Shown: positions 8,651 to 18,681, counted from the first letter of the stretch. The stretch is 64,000 bases of DNA from Ensifer sp. IC4062 (GCF_020193575.1 NZ_JADYVD010000002.1:186001-250000); one strand, 5' to 3'. Numbers and translations: made by a program. The notes: generated from the letters alone by a model not told the origin.

Positions 8651-10210
8651 ATGGTGTTTTGGGGTACGGTGTTTCTTGCCGGAGTGGTCGCCCTCGCCGT
8701 TGCGGCGATCCTTTACATCTACGGGCGGTTTGGGCGTCGTCCCCAGGCGCCGCCGTCCTTTGCGCTGCCGGTCGCCGAGAACGAGACCGAGATCGACCTT
8801 GATATCGGTCTGCTTTCGCTCGATCACCCCCACCAAAGCGGTGTGGCGTTGATATCCGACAGCATCGAGGCCTTTGTCGCGAGGGTGCACTCCGCGCGGA
8901 GAGCCGGGCGTAGCCTCGACCTGCAATATTACTACTGGAAGGACGATCTGACCGGATTTTTGCTGACGCGCGAACTCGTCCTGGCCGCCGACCGTGGCGT
9001 GCGCGTTCGATTGCTGCTCGACGATATCAACGCGGGAATTCACGACCGCCTGTGCATCTCGCTTGATGCGCATCCGAATATCGACGTCCGCCTGTTCAAT
9101 CCGAGCCGGGCGCGCACCGACCGCTTTCGCCGCGGCTTCGAGATGGCCATCCGCGCCTTCAGCGCAACCCGCCGCATGCACAACAAAGTATGGATCGCGG
9201 ACGGCCGTTTGGCGATTGCCGGCGGCCGCAATATCGGCGATGCCTATTTCGATGCTGCCGAACTCTCGAACTTTCGCGATCTGGATGTCTGGATGATTGG
9301 GCCGGTCGTCGATCAGGCGACGGAGATGTTCGATCGCTATTGGAACAGCGCCTCAGTTCTGCCGATCTCGGCGCTGCGCACGCCGCGCAAGCAATTTCTG
9401 CCGGCACTGCGTGAAACACTCGATGCGCTTTCCCGCACGCCCGCGGCGCGGTTCTACCTGGAACAGGTCGGCAAGGCGGTTGCAGAGAAGGGGTGCTTTC
9501 GGGGCAGCCGACCGCTTCACCGGAGCGCCGATGTCCGCATCGTCTTCGATCCGCCTGAAAAGGCACTGATGCAGAAGCGCCAGAACTGGCTGCTGCGTGA
9601 GCTCTTTCCGCTGATCAACGCCGCCAAGCGCGATCTGCGCATCATTTCGCCCTATTTCATCCCCGGCGCCGAGGGAACGCGCGAACTGACCGCTCTTGCC
9701 AAGAAGGGAGCGAAGGTGGCCGTGCTGACGAATTCGCTCGCAGCGACAGACGTCGCGGCCGTCCATGGCGGCTATGTGAAGTATCGCAAAGGGCTGCTGC
9801 GCGGCGGGGTGGATCTGTTCGAGCTTAAGGAGCGCGGAGATATCGTCGACCGTCATCGCATGTCTCTTTTCGGCGCCCGCAATGCGAGCCTGCATACCAA
9901 AGCCTTCGTCATCGACGGGATGATCGGATATGTCGGCTCGATGAATTTCGATCCGCGTTCCGCGTCGCTCAACACGGAGATGGGGGTCGTCTTTTCGGAT
10001 GAAGCGCTAGCCAAAGAACTTCAATCGATATTCGATGACGAGACATTGCCGGAAATGAGCTATAGGCTGGCGTTGGAGAATGGCAGGCCCGTCTGGCGTG
10101 ATCGCACGAACGGAACGGTAAGATTGCTGCGGCGCGAGCCGGATGCTGGCATTCTTCGGCGGCTGATCGCCGGCGCAATCCGCTTCTTGCCGCTGGAGTC
10201 CCAACTGTGA
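8651..10210 (+). CDS. Phospholipase D-family protein, cardiolipin synthase-like
   Basis: A 519-residue PLD-superfamily enzyme with an N-terminal membrane helix (about residues 4-22). Two HKD motifs are complete: HNKVWIADGRLAIAGGRNIGD near residue 177 and HTKAFVIDGMIGYVGSMNFD near residue 415. Two such motifs form one active site in cardiolipin synthases and phosphatidyltransferases; this protein lacks the two N-terminal membrane helices of ClsA and resembles the ClsB/ClsC or YmdC group. The expected site of action is the cytoplasmic membrane. It lies 20 bp after the EEP gene and is probably co-transcribed with it. The acceptor and product are not determined. Confidence 0.88.
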   Translation: MVFWGTVFLAGVVALAVAAILYIYGRFGRRPQAPPSFALPVAENETEIDLDIGLLSLDHPHQSGVALISDSIEAFVARVHSARRAGRSLDLQYYYWKDDLTGFLLTRELVLAADRGVRVRLLLDDINAGIHDRLCISLDAHPNIDVRLFNPSRARTDRFRRGFEMAIRAFSATRRMHNKVWIADGRLAIAGGRNIGDAYFDAAELSNFRDLDVWMIGPVVDQATEMFDRYWNSASVLPISALRTPRKQFLPALRETLDALSRTPAARFYLEQVGKAVAEKGCFRGSRPLHRSADVRIVFDPPEKALMQKRQNWLLRELFPLINAAKRDLRIISPYFIPGAEGTRELTALAKKGAKVAVLTNSLAATDVAAVHGGYVKYRKGLLRGGVDLFELKERGDIVDRHRMSLFGARNASLHTKAFVIDGMIGYVGSMNFDPRSASLNTEMGVVFSDEALAKELQSIFDDETLPEMSYRLALENGRPVWRDRTNGTVRLLRREPDAGILRRLIAGAIRFLPLESQL

Positions 10211-10392
10211 AACGCGGATGTTTCACGCGTAGCGAGGTTTACCGATCATTTACCGCCGCATCCGCAATGCCTGTGAGCAAAGCGGCGCACACCGGCGGTA
10301 GCGCCGGAAAAATGTTCTACCGGCGATCGGTGGGCAGCATTTGGGCTTTGCGTAATGTGGCCGCGACCATTGAGCCTATCGAATGTTCGCGA

Positions 10393-10422
10393 CTTGAAGT
10401 GAAGGGCATTGACACTCTATGT
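10393..10422 (+). promoter_or_regulatory. Candidate RpoH (heat-shock) promoter for clpP
   Basis: CTTGAA (10393-10398) and CTATGT (10417-10422) lie 18 bp apart, close to the rhizobial RpoH pattern CTTGAA-N17-CCATNT. The element sits about 70 bp before the clpP start. An overlapping TTGACA at 10409 has no convincing -10 box. Function is inferred from the motif and the identity of the gene. Confidence 0.45.
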
Positions 10423-10491
10423 AAGGCTTGAGGCTTTTCCGATGATTCCCGGTCCGCGAGGGATTGCGGCCCCGATTGATGAAGGTTCGAT

Positions 10492-11124
10492 ATGAGAAAT
10501 CCAGTTGATACGGCCATGGCGCTGGTGCCGATGGTTGTTGAGCAGACCAACCGCGGTGAACGGTCCTACGACATCTATTCGCGTCTGCTCAAGGAGCGCA
10601 TCATCTTCCTGACGGGCCCGGTCGAAGATCAGATGGCAACGCTTGTCTGCGCCCAGCTGCTTTTCCTCGAGGCTGAAAACCCGAAGAAGGAAATCGCGCT
10701 TTACATCAATTCGCCGGGCGGCGTCGTGACGGCCGGCATGGCGATCTACGATACGATGCAGTTCATCAAGCCGGCTGTCTCGACGCTCTGCATCGGACAG
10801 GCGGCATCCATGGGTTCGCTGCTGCTGGCGGCGGGTCACAAGGATATGCGTTTCGCGACGCCGAATTCCCGCATCATGGTGCATCAGCCTTCCGGCGGTT
10901 TCCAGGGGCAGGCATCCGACATCGAGCGGCACGCGAGAGACATTCTGAAAATGAAACGCCGGCTGAACGAGGTCTATGTCAAGCATTGCGGACGGACCTA
11001 TGAAGAGGTCGAACAGACGCTCGATCGCGACCATTTCATGAGTTCCGAGGAGGCTCTGGACTGGGAACTGATCGACAAGGTCATCACGTCGCGTGAGGCT
11101 GCCGAAGGCGCCGAGCAGGCTTGA
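10492..11124 (+). CDS. clpP: ATP-dependent Clp protease proteolytic subunit
   Basis: A 210-residue ClpP. The serine-protease triad is visible as Ser106 ([11 protein letters not shown]), His131 (MVHQPSGG) and Asp180 (LDRDHFMS). ClpP forms two stacked heptameric rings that degrade proteins fed by ClpX or ClpA in the cytoplasm. The N-terminus [20 protein letters not shown] is the processed-type leader with the axial loop. It is followed by clpX after 289 bp, the usual pairing. A heat-shock-like promoter lies upstream. Rhizobia often carry more than one clpP; this is the clpX-linked copy. Confidence 0.97.
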   Translation: MRNPVDTAMALVPMVVEQTNRGERSYDIYSRLLKERIIFLTGPVEDQMATLVCAQLLFLEAENPKKEIALYINSPGGVVTAGMAIYDTMQFIKPAVSTLCIGQAASMGSLLLAAGHKDMRFATPNSRIMVHQPSGGFQGQASDIERHARDILKMKRRLNEVYVKHCGRTYEEVEQTLDRDHFMSSEEALDWELIDKVITSREAAEGAEQA

Positions 11125-11135
11125 TCTCAAGCTTT

Positions 11136-11164
11136 TGTGTCACCACCGATGTAATTGTGACACA
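11136..11164 (+). repeat. Inverted repeat in clpP-clpX spacer
   Basis: TGTGTCAC (11136-11143) and GTGACACA (11157-11164) are perfect 8-bp arms separated by 13 bp. A second, weaker hairpin (GGCTTTA/TAAAGCC, about 11180-11202) follows. Neither has a strong T tract, so they may be an operator, an attenuator or a weak terminator between clpP and clpX. Confidence 0.4.
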
Positions 11165-11413
11165 TTTGTAATAGCTAAGGGGCTTTATCGCTAAGGTAAA
11201 GCCGTTAATATGAACCAAAGCGCTGTGTCGGAGTTTGGGAAACACGGTGCTCGGGTTTCGGCGGGAGAGTCGTTGCGGCCGAAATTCAGGCGATTGCCTG
11301 TACGGTGAGTACTCCCAAGAACCTTGCGATGGGTGGCAAGCTTTTGCGCAAGGCGGATTGAGTGGTCCGGGATATCTTTCCGAAGGTGTCCGGCGTGCTG
11401 GAAGGAAGTGGAA

Positions 11414-12691
11414 ATGAGCAAGGTCAGCGGTAGCAACGGCGGTGACTCGAAAAATACCCTCTATTGTTCGTTTTGCGGCAAGAGCCAGCATGAGGTGCGC
11501 AAGCTGATCGCAGGACCGACCGTGTTCATCTGCGATGAATGCGTGGAACTCTGCATGGACATCATCCGCGAAGAGAACAAGACCTCGATGGTCAAGTCGC
11601 GTGATGGCGTTCCCACTCCTCAGGAAATCATCAAGGTTCTCGACGAATATGTCATCGGCCAGCAACAGGCCAAGCGCATCCTGTCGGTCGCCGTACACAA
11701 CCACTACAAGCGCCTCGCGCATGCCGCGAAGAGCAGCGACGTGGAACTGGCGAAATCGAACATCATGCTCGTCGGACCGACCGGTTGCGGCAAAACCTAC
11801 CTGGCGCAGACGCTCGCCCGGATCATCGACGTTCCCTTCACCATGGCCGACGCAACGACCTTGACCGAAGCGGGCTATGTCGGTGAGGACGTCGAGAACA
11901 TCATTCTGAAGCTGCTGCAGGCAGCTGACTACAACGTCGAGCGTGCGCAGCGCGGCATCGTCTATATCGACGAGGTGGACAAGATTTCGCGCAAGTCGGA
12001 CAATCCCTCGATCACCCGCGACGTTTCGGGCGAAGGCGTGCAGCAGGCCCTCCTGAAGATCATGGAAGGCACCGTGGCGTCCGTGCCGCCGCAAGGCGGC
12101 CGCAAGCATCCGCAGCAGGAATTCCTGCAGGTGGACACGACGAACATTCTCTTTATCTGCGGTGGGGCGTTCGCAGGGCTCGACAAGATCATTTCGGCCC
12201 GTGGTGAGAAGACGTCGATCGGCTTCGGCGCCACCGTCCGCGCTCCGGAAGATCGCCGCGTCGGCGAGGTATTGCGGGAGCTCGAGCCGGAAGATCTCGT
12301 CAAATTTGGCCTGATCCCTGAGTTCATCGGCCGTCTGCCGGTCCTGGCGACGCTCGAGGATCTTGATGAGGATGCACTGATCCAGATTCTTTCGGAGCCG
12401 AAGAACGCCCTCGTCAAGCAGTATCAGCGACTGTTCGAAATGGAGGACGTCGAACTGACCTTCCACGAGGACGCTCTGCGCGAGATCGCCCGACGCGCCA
12501 TCGTGCGCAAGACCGGTGCTCGCGGCCTCCGCTCGATCATGGAAAAGATCCTGCTCGACACGATGTTCGAACTGCCGACGCTCGAAGGTGTTCGCGAGGT
12601 CGTGATATCGGACGAGGTGGTCAAGGGAACCGCGCGGCCGCTCTACATCTACTCGGAGCGGTCCGAGGAGAAGACCAACGTTTCGGCCTAG
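11414..12691 (+). CDS. clpX: ATP-dependent Clp protease ATP-binding subunit ClpX
   Basis: A 425-residue AAA+ unfoldase. Cys18, Cys21, Cys40 and Cys43 form the N-terminal zinc-binding domain that recruits adaptors. The Walker A motif GPTGCGKT is at 121-128 and Walker B is VYIDEVDKI. The IGF loop that docks on ClpP is present as TSIGFGA. It unfolds tagged substrates and passes them to ClpP; in alphaproteobacteria this includes cell-cycle regulators such as CtrA. The ATG at 11414 has GGAAGGA upstream and gives the standard N-terminus MSKVSG. A strong terminator follows 22 bp after the stop. Confidence 0.97.
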   Translation: MSKVSGSNGGDSKNTLYCSFCGKSQHEVRKLIAGPTVFICDECVELCMDIIREENKTSMVKSRDGVPTPQEIIKVLDEYVIGQQQAKRILSVAVHNHYKRLAHAAKSSDVELAKSNIMLVGPTGCGKTYLAQTLARIIDVPFTMADATTLTEAGYVGEDVENIILKLLQAADYNVERAQRGIVYIDEVDKISRKSDNPSITRDVSGEGVQQALLKIMEGTVASVPPQGGRKHPQQEFLQVDTTNILFICGGAFAGLDKIISARGEKTSIGFGATVRAPEDRRVGEVLRELEPEDLVKFGLIPEFIGRLPVLATLEDLDEDALIQILSEPKNALVKQYQRLFEMEDVELTFHEDALREIARRAIVRKTGARGLRSIMEKILLDTMFELPTLEGVREVVISDEVVKGTARPLYIYSERSEEKTNVSA

Positions 12692-12713
12692 CCGCTCTCT
12701 TTCACGAATGTTT

Positions 12714-12740
12714 GAAAAGCCCGCCATGCGCGGGCTTTTC
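12714..12740 (+). terminator. Rho-independent terminator after clpX
   Basis: GAAAAGCCCGC and GCGGGCTTTTC form an 11-bp perfect stem around a 5-nt loop, 22 bp after the clpX stop. The T-rich arm ends the stem. It separates clpX from lon transcription. Confidence 0.85.
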
Positions 12741-12956
12741 CGTATCGTGCACATAGCTGTTGAGATGAGGCGCCGGCCCTGCCGATTTAATGAAACGCTT
12801 GTTGCTAAACCGCGGCAACAACGCGATGATGCGACGATTCAGTGAAGGCTCGTTTGCTGCCTGTCGTTGATGTTTCTGCGATCTCCCGCAAGGTCCGCAA
12901 CAGCGTCCGGGCATAGGGATCGGGAACTATCCGTGAAGGGGGAGGCTGCGTCGTAC

Positions 12957-12985
12957 CTTGAAAAGGCCGCTCTTGCACTCCACTT
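12957..12985 (+). promoter_or_regulatory. Candidate RpoH (heat-shock) promoter for lon
   Basis: CTTGAA (12957-12962), 17 bp, then CCACTT (12980-12985). This fits the rhizobial RpoH pattern with the exact spacing and lies about 80 bp before the lon start. The rest of the 374-bp clpX-lon gap holds the clpX terminator and no gene that I can support. Confidence 0.55.
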
Positions 12986-13065
12986 TCATGAAGAAAAAAT
13001 GACAGCCGGGAGTGCCTTCGAGGCTCTCGGGAACGGGCCCGAAAACGGGACGGAAAGGAAATGAC

Positions 13066-15486
13066 ATGACTAACAAAACGTCCTCGGCGACTGAAAGCGC
13101 GACCTACCCGGTTCTGCCGCTGCGCGACATCGTAGTCTTCCCGCACATGATCGTGCCGCTCTTCGTCGGGCGGGAGAAGTCGATCCGCGCGCTGGAAGAG
13201 GTCATGGGCACCGACAAGCAGATCATGCTTGCCACCCAGATCAACGCCACCGATGACGATCCGGAACCTTCCGCCATCTATCATGTCGGAACCATCGCTA
13301 ACGTGCTGCAACTGCTGAAGCTTCCCGACGGAACGGTCAAGGTTCTCGTCGAAGGCCGCGCGCGTGCGGAGATCGACCGCTATACGCAGCGCGAGGAGTT
13401 CTATGAAGCGCAGGCCCATGTGCTGCACGAACCGGAGGAAGATCCGGTCGAGATCGAAGCGCTGAGCCGCTCGGTGGTGTCCGAGTTCGAGAGCTACGTG
13501 AAGCTCAACAAGAAGATTTCTCCCGAGGTCGTCGGCGTCGCGAGCCAGATCGAGGACTATTCGAAGCTTGCCGATACTGTCGCATCGCACCTCTCCATCA
13601 AGATCGTCGAAAAGCAGGAGATGCTGGAGACGACGAGCGTGAAGATGCGCCTCGAGAAGGCGCTGGGCTTCATGGAAGGCGAGATTTCGGTCCTGCAGGT
13701 CGAAAAGCGCATCCGTTCGCGCGTCAAGCGCCAGATGGAGAAGACGCAGCGCGAGTACTACCTCAATGAACAGATGAAGGCGATCCAGAAGGAGCTTGGC
13801 GACAGCGAGGACGGCCGCGACGAGATGGCCGAGATCGAAGAGCGCATTGCCAAGACCAAGCTCTCCAAGGAAGCGCGCGAGAAGGCTGATGCGGAACTGA
13901 AGAAGCTGCGCCAGATGAGCCCGATGTCGGCGGAAGCGACCGTCGTGCGCAATTATCTGGATTGGCTGCTCGGCATGCCGTGGGGCAAGAAGTCCAAGAT
14001 CAAGACCGATCTCAACCACGCTGAGAAGGTGCTCGATGCCGACCACTTCGGCTTGGACAAGGTGAAGGAACGCATCGTCGAGTACCTGGCGGTACAAGCG
14101 CGCTCCGCGAAGATCAAGGGCCCGATCCTGTGCCTCGTCGGCCCGCCCGGCGTCGGTAAGACCTCGCTCGCCAAGTCGATCGCGAAGGCAACGGGCCGCG
14201 AATATATTCGCATGGCGCTCGGCGGCGTTCGCGACGAGGCTGAGATCCGCGGCCACCGCCGGACCTATATCGGCTCGATGCCCGGCAAGGTCGTCCAGTC
14301 GATGAAAAAGGCGAAGAAGTCCAACCCGCTCTTCCTGCTCGACGAGATCGACAAGATGGGCCAGGACTTCCGCGGCGATCCGTCGTCCGCGCTTCTCGAG
14401 GTGCTCGATCCGGAACAGAACTCGACCTTCATGGATCACTACCTGGAAGTCGAATACGATCTCTCGAATGTGATGTTCATCACCACCGCGAATACGCTGA
14501 ATATTCCGGCGCCGCTGATGGACCGCATGGAGGTAATCCGGATTGCCGGTTACACCGAAGAGGAAAAGCTGGAGATCGCAAAGCGGCACCTGCTGCCGAA
14601 GGCGATACGCGACCACGCACTGCAGCCGAAGGAATTTTCGGTGACCGACAATGCGCTGATGGCTGTCATCCAGACCTATACGCGTGAGGCCGGCGTCCGT
14701 AACTTCGAGCGCGAACTGATGAAGCTCGCCCGCAAGGCTGTGACGGAGATCCTCAAGGGCAAGACCAAGAAGGTCGAAGTGACGGCCGAGAACATCGCCG
14801 ACTATCTCGGCGTCCCGCGGTTCCGCCATGGCGAGGCCGAGCGCGACGATCAGGTCGGTGTGGTCACGGGCTTGGCTTGGACCGAGGTCGGCGGCGAATT
14901 GCTGACGATCGAAGGCGTCATGATGCCCGGTAAGGGCCGCATGACGGTGACCGGCAACCTGCGCGACGTGATGAAGGAATCGATTTCGGCGGCGGCGTCC
15001 TATGTCCGCTCGCGTGCGATCGATTTCGGCATCGAGCCGCCGCTGTTCGACAAGCGTGACATCCACGTGCACGTGCCCGAGGGCGCGACGCCGAAGGACG
15101 GCCCGTCGGCAGGTGTTGCAATGGCGACCGCCATCGTCTCTGTGATGACCGGCATTCCGATCTCCAAGGATGTGGCGATGACCGGCGAGATCACCCTGCG
15201 CGGTCGCGTGCTGCCGATCGGCGGCTTGAAGGAAAAGCTGTTGGCAGCTCTGCGCGGCGGCATCAAGAAGGTGCTGATCCCCGAGGAGAACGCGAAGGAT
15301 CTCGCCGAGATCCCGGACAACGTGAAGAACAACCTCGAAATCATCCCGGTTTCGCGGATGGGTGAGGTGCTCGAACATGCCCTGATGCGTCGCCCCGAAC
15401 CGATCGAATGGGACCCGGAGAAGCAGCCGTCGCCGGTCGCCGCGGTCGATTCGCAGGACGAAGCGGGCGCTTCGATCGCGCACTGA
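13066..15486 (+). CDS. lon: ATP-dependent protease La (Lon)
   Basis: An 806-residue LonA protease. The N-terminal substrate domain begins [20 protein letters not shown]. The AAA+ module has Walker [10 protein letters not shown] starting at residue 359 and Walker [11 protein letters not shown]. The C-terminal protease has Ser681 in [10 protein letters not shown] and Lys724 in [10 protein letters not shown], the Ser-Lys dyad with the usual spacing of 43. It degrades damaged and regulatory proteins in the cytoplasm. The ATG at 13066 has GGAAAGGA upstream. Rhizobial lon is known to affect exopolysaccharide and cell-cycle control. It lies next to hup, as in many proteobacteria, with a terminator between. 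Confidence 0.97.
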   Translation: MTNKTSSATESATYPVLPLRDIVVFPHMIVPLFVGREKSIRALEEVMGTDKQIMLATQINATDDDPEPSAIYHVGTIANVLQLLKLPDGTVKVLVEGRARAEIDRYTQREEFYEAQAHVLHEPEEDPVEIEALSRSVVSEFESYVKLNKKISPEVVGVASQIEDYSKLADTVASHLSIKIVEKQEMLETTSVKMRLEKALGFMEGEISVLQVEKRIRSRVKRQMEKTQREYYLNEQMKAIQKELGDSEDGRDEMAEIEERIAKTKLSKEAREKADAELKKLRQMSPMSAEATVVRNYLDWLLGMPWGKKSKIKTDLNHAEKVLDADHFGLDKVKERIVEYLAVQARSAKIKGPILCLVGPPGVGKTSLAKSIAKATGREYIRMALGGVRDEAEIRGHRRTYIGSMPGKVVQSMKKAKKSNPLFLLDEIDKMGQDFRGDPSSALLEVLDPEQNSTFMDHYLEVEYDLSNVMFITTANTLNIPAPLMDRMEVIRIAGYTEEEKLEIAKRHLLPKAIRDHALQPKEFSVTDNALMAVIQTYTREAGVRNFERELMKLARKAVTEILKGKTKKVEVTAENIADYLGVPRFRHGEAERDDQVGVVTGLAWTEVGGELLTIEGVMMPGKGRMTVTGNLRDVMKESISAAASYVRSRAIDFGIEPPLFDKRDIHVHVPEGATPKDGPSAGVAMATAIVSVMTGIPISKDVAMTGEITLRGRVLPIGGLKEKLLAALRGGIKKVLIPEENAKDLAEIPDNVKNNLEIIPVSRMGEVLEHALMRRPEPIEWDPEKQPSPVAAVDSQDEAGASIAH

Positions 15487-15547
15487 TCAAGTCCCGGAAG
15501 GGGCGTGCGACTGTGTCCCGCTTGCGCCCCTCGCGAGAAAAACAAGG

Positions 15548-15574
15548 AAGACCGGCAATTCGCCGGTCTTTTTT
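15548..15574 (+). terminator. Rho-independent terminator after lon
   Basis: AAGACCGGC and GCCGGTCTT form a 9-bp stem with a 5-nt loop, followed directly by TTTT. It lies about 60 bp after the lon stop and separates lon from hup. Confidence 0.88.
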
Positions 15575-15706
15575 GTTGTAAAAACTCTCCGCAAGCCTTG
15601 CATTCCAAGGGATTAGGCGCAATTGGGAATGGCAAGACGTGGGCGATGCGCAAGCCGCCCCGGCTTAACAAGACAGTCGTTTCGAACCAATGAAAGGGGT
15701 GGAAAC

Positions 15707-15979
15707 ATGAACAAAAATGAGCTCGTGTCTGCCGTTGCTGAGAAGGCCGGACTTTCCAAGACCGATGCGTCTTCTGCAGTTGATGCAGTTTTCGAGACCA
15801 TCCAGGCTGAACTGAAGAACGGCGGCGACATCCGCCTCGTCGGTTTCGGCAACTTCTCCGTAACCCGCCGCGAGGCCTCGAAGGGCCGCAACCCGTCTAC
15901 GGGCGCGGAAGTTGACATCCCGGCCCGCAATGTGCCGAAGTTCACGGCCGGCAAGGGCCTCAAGGACGCTGTCAACTAA
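15707..15979 (+). CDS. hup: HU-family DNA-binding protein
   Basis: A 90-residue nucleoid protein with the full HU fold. MNKNELVSAVAEKAGLSKTD forms the helical dimer part, and GFGNFSVTRREASKGRNPST leads into the DNA-binding arm with the conserved RNP turn. HU bends and compacts DNA non-specifically as a dimer. The ATG at 15707 has AAAGGGGTGG upstream. It sits directly downstream of lon, the classical position of hupB. An inverted repeat CCTTG-N5-CAAGG (15596-15610) lies in its promoter region; its role is unknown. Confidence 0.96.
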   Translation: MNKNELVSAVAEKAGLSKTDASSAVDAVFETIQAELKNGGDIRLVGFGNFSVTRREASKGRNPSTGAEVDIPARNVPKFTAGKGLKDAVN

Positions 15980-15990
15980 TCTCGTGTTTG

Positions 15991-16147
15991 CGGGTTCCAG
16001 AACCCGAGCGAACATCTCCCTGTCTTGCCGTTCCCCTGTGAGAACATAGGCAGCAGAGAGGTTCATGTTTCATCTGCCGCGGCGCCGCTTGATGGCGGAG
16101 GCAAGCAAGCAGATCAATTGGGGGCCCGGTACGTCCGGGCCTCTTTT
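15991..16147 (+). terminator. hup downstream region with hairpin and Rho-independent terminator
   Basis: The 312-bp gap after hup holds no gene I can support. A perfect palindrome CGGGTTC-CA-GAACCCG lies at 15991-16006, 12 bp after the stop. A proper terminator follows at 16123-16147: GGCCCGG and CCGGGCC around a 5-nt loop, then TCTTTT. The long distance from the stop means hup mRNA has a structured 3' end or that a short RNA ends here. Confidence 0.65.
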
Positions 16148-16291
16148 CGTTTCTACCTCCGTGTCATTGAGCTGTTACACGACGGTTGCAAAAGCCTCCC
16201 ATCCGGCGCGGCAAACGACCCAGCGATTCCGGATGCCAACAGCGGCACAGCGCAGGGGCTATTTGCCATGTGTCGCGACACGGAGGGACAC

Positions 16292-18490
16292 ATGAAGAAA
16301 TTTTCAATCACCACAGCATTGGCGGCAGCGCTCGCGGCATCGACGGCATCAGCCGTCAACGCAGAACAGGTTTTCAACCGCGTCGCATCCTTTGCCGTCG
16401 TGGACAATCTGCCGGAAGGCGCCGATCGCAAAGCCGCGACCTCGGCCGAAATCATAGCGGCAAGCGAGGATGGCAACACGCTCATCTATTCCGACAGCCC
16501 CGGAAAGCGCGTAGGCTTCATCGACATCACCGATGCCAGGGCACCGAAGGCGGGCGGCATCGTGTCTTTCGATGGCGAGCCGACCTCGGTTGCAGTCGCT
16601 GGCGCGAAGGCGATTGTTGCCGTCAACACGCGCGAAAGCTTTGCCAAGCCCTCCGGTCGCGTTGCTGTGGTGGATCTTGCGACGAAAAAGATTGACGCGA
16701 CTTGCGACCTTGGCGGCCAGCCGGACTCGATTGCGATCAACAAGGACAAGACGCTCGCCACGATCGCGATCGAAAACGAGCGCGACGAGGAGATGAACGA
16801 TGGACAGATTCCACAAATGCCGGCCGGCGATCTGGTGATCCTCTCTTTGAAGGATGGCATCGCCGATTGCTCGAGCATCAAGCACGTGGCACTGACGGGT
16901 CTCGCCGAGGTAGCCGGGGAGGACCCGGAGCCGGAATTCGTCGCTTTCAACGGCAAAGACGAAATTGCGCTGACGTTGCAGGAAAACAACCACATTGTCA
17001 TCATCGACGGCAAATCCGCTGCCGTGAAGACGCATTTCTCGGCCGGCACGGTCGATCTCAAGAACGTCGACGCCAAGCGCGACGGTGCCATTTCGTTCAC
17101 CGGCGAGCAGGCAGACCGCAAGCGCGAGCCGGATGCGGTGAAATGGCTGGACGATAACCGCCTGGTCGTCGCCAACGAGGGCGACTACGAGGGCGGGGCA
17201 CGCGGGTTCACGATCTTCGACACGACAGGCAAGGTAATGTTCGAATCCGGTGCAGCCTTCGAACATGCGATCGCAGCGATCGGCCACTATCCGGAAAAAA
17301 GATCGTCTGCGAAAGGCGTCGAGCCGGAAGGCCTCGAAGCGGCGCGCTTCGGTGACGACAATCTCTTCTTCCTGCTCTCGGAACGCGCTTCGATCGTGGG
17401 CGTCTACAAGGACACCGGCACGGAACCCGAGCTGCTCCAGCTTCTCCCTTCCGGCGTATCTCCCGAAGGCGCAGTCGCGATTCCGGGTCGCAACCTGCTC
17501 GCAACGGCCAACGAAGTCGATCTCGTCGAGGACGGTGGTGCGCGCGCCCATGTCATGATCTATGAACGCGCGGAAGGCGACGCCGCCTATCCGCAGATAC
17601 GCTCCGCTGAGAAGGATGGGCTGCCCATCATCGGTTTCGGCGCGCTCTCCGGGCTCGCCGCGGTCGAAGACAAGCCCGGTTTCTTACGCGCGGTCAGCGA
17701 TTCGGTGTTTGCCTTCCAGCCGACGATCTACACGATCGACGGCTCGCAGAAGCCGGCAGTGATCACCGAAGCCCTGCCGATCACCCGCGACGGTGTATCG
17801 GCCCAGAAGCTCGACATCGAAGGCATCGCCAATGACGGCGACGGCGGCTTCTGGCTCGCCTCCGAAGGCAACTCGGACAAGCTTTACAGCCACGCGATCT
17901 TCCACGTGAATAAGAAGGGCGAGATCAAGGAAGAGATCGCGCTGCCGGAAGAGTTGCGCGCGAACGAGATCCGCTATGGCTTCGAGGGCATCGCGGCAGT
18001 CGGTGAGGGCGACGATCTAGTTCTCTGGATGGCGGTTCAGCGCGAATGGAAGGATGACGAAAAAGGCTTGGTCAAGCTCGTCTCCTATAAACCCTCGACC
18101 AAGGAATGGGGCGCCGTGCGCTATCCGCTCGAAAAGGCCGACGCTGGCTGGGTCGGCCTTTCGGAGATCTCGGTCCATGGCAGTTACGCCTATGTCATCG
18201 AGCGCGACAACCTGATCGGGCAAGCGGCCAAGCTGAAGAAGCTCTACCGCGTCGCGCTTGCCGACCTGAAGCCGGCCGCACTCGGCGGCGAGCTGCCGGT
18301 CGTCAAGAAGGAAGAGGTGCGTGATCTCATTCCGGACCTCAAGGCGCTGAACGGCTACGTCGCAGACAAGGTCGAGGGCTTTACCGTCGACGCGGCTGGA
18401 AACGGCTATGTTGTCACGGACAATGATGGCGTCGACGACTCCTCTGGCGAGACACTGTTCTTCTCCATCGGCGCGATCGACGCGATGTAA
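16292..18490 (+). CDS. Secreted phytase-like esterase-domain protein
   Basis: A 732-residue exported protein. Residues 1-24 form a Sec signal with a likely cut after VNA. The first half is beta-propeller-like, with repeated strands such as KRVGFIDITDARAPKAGG and SGRVAVVDLATKKIDATCD. The second half (about residues 440-730) resembles the phytase-like esterase domain (PF13449), with IEGIANDGDGGFWLASEGN and RYGFEGIAAVGEGDDLVLW. It should act in the periplasm or outside the cell, possibly on phosphate esters, but activity in this family is poorly defined. CGGAGGGA lies 3-4 nt before the ATG at 16292. It stands alone, with a terminator-like hairpin after it. Confidence 0.8.
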   Translation: MKKFSITTALAAALAASTASAVNAEQVFNRVASFAVVDNLPEGADRKAATSAEIIAASEDGNTLIYSDSPGKRVGFIDITDARAPKAGGIVSFDGEPTSVAVAGAKAIVAVNTRESFAKPSGRVAVVDLATKKIDATCDLGGQPDSIAINKDKTLATIAIENERDEEMNDGQIPQMPAGDLVILSLKDGIADCSSIKHVALTGLAEVAGEDPEPEFVAFNGKDEIALTLQENNHIVIIDGKSAAVKTHFSAGTVDLKNVDAKRDGAISFTGEQADRKREPDAVKWLDDNRLVVANEGDYEGGARGFTIFDTTGKVMFESGAAFEHAIAAIGHYPEKRSSAKGVEPEGLEAARFGDDNLFFLLSERASIVGVYKDTGTEPELLQLLPSGVSPEGAVAIPGRNLLATANEVDLVEDGGARAHVMIYERAEGDAAYPQIRSAEKDGLPIIGFGALSGLAAVEDKPGFLRAVSDSVFAFQPTIYTIDGSQKPAVITEALPITRDGVSAQKLDIEGIANDGDGGFWLASEGNSDKLYSHAIFHVNKKGEIKEEIALPEELRANEIRYGFEGIAAVGEGDDLVLWMAVQREWKDDEKGLVKLVSYKPSTKEWGAVRYPLEKADAGWVGLSEISVHGSYAYVIERDNLIGQAAKLKKLYRVALADLKPAALGGELPVVKKEEVRDLIPDLKALNGYVADKVEGFTVDAAGNGYVVTDNDGVDDSSGETLFFSIGAIDAM

Positions 18491-18509
18491 GCGCAAACGC
18501 CTGGAGACG

Positions 18510-18542
18510 GAAGGGGCCAGGACATGATGTCCCGGCCCCTTC
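18510..18542 (+). terminator. Hairpin after the phytase-like gene
   Basis: GAAGGGGCC (18510-18518) pairs with GGCCCCTTC (18534-18542), and the inner arms GGACAT/ATGTCC extend the stem. It lies 20 bp after the stop. The following T run is weak (TGATTCTTTG), so termination may be partial or bidirectional. Confidence 0.6.
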
Positions 18543-18580
18543 TGATTCTTTGAAGCTTTTCAGCGTCGTGTGCCGCCGAC

Positions 18581-18681
18581 TGCATGATTCCTCAAATCGG
18601 CATCATCTGAGGATAAAATCAGCAGCCATTCCAGGTGCTGCAGCGATCTTTGCGCGTCTCAAAAGAAGCGCGGCTGCAGTC
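18581..18681. repeat. Dispersed intergenic palindromic repeat, family A, copy 1
   Basis: About 100 bp that align with 44841-44940: both share TGCATG-TTCCT-AAATCG near the left end, then AGCAGC/AGCAAT, TCTTTGCGCGTCT and GCGCGGC-GC. Its right half folds into a stem (GCTGCAG ... CTGCAGT with an inner GCGCGTCT hairpin). It lies between the phytase-like gene and the 3' end of the marR gene, touching the marR stop. Confidence 0.7.

Noticed and set aside
10207..10226. GTGAAAC/GTTTCAC hairpin after the PLD gene as a terminator
   Set aside because: It overlaps the stop codon and has no T tract, so it is not supported as a terminator.
10207..10431. A 74-codon frame between the PLD gene and clpP
   Set aside because: It overlaps the PLD stop, has no ribosome site and covers the clpP promoter region.
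12805..15483. An 892-codon open frame antisense to lon
   Set aside because: It mirrors lon exactly, has no ribosome site and reads as His/Arg/Asp-rich low-complexity sequence. Long antisense frames are expected from high-GC codon use. The same applies to long minus-strand frames over nuoD, nuoG, nuoL, nuoM and dnaE.
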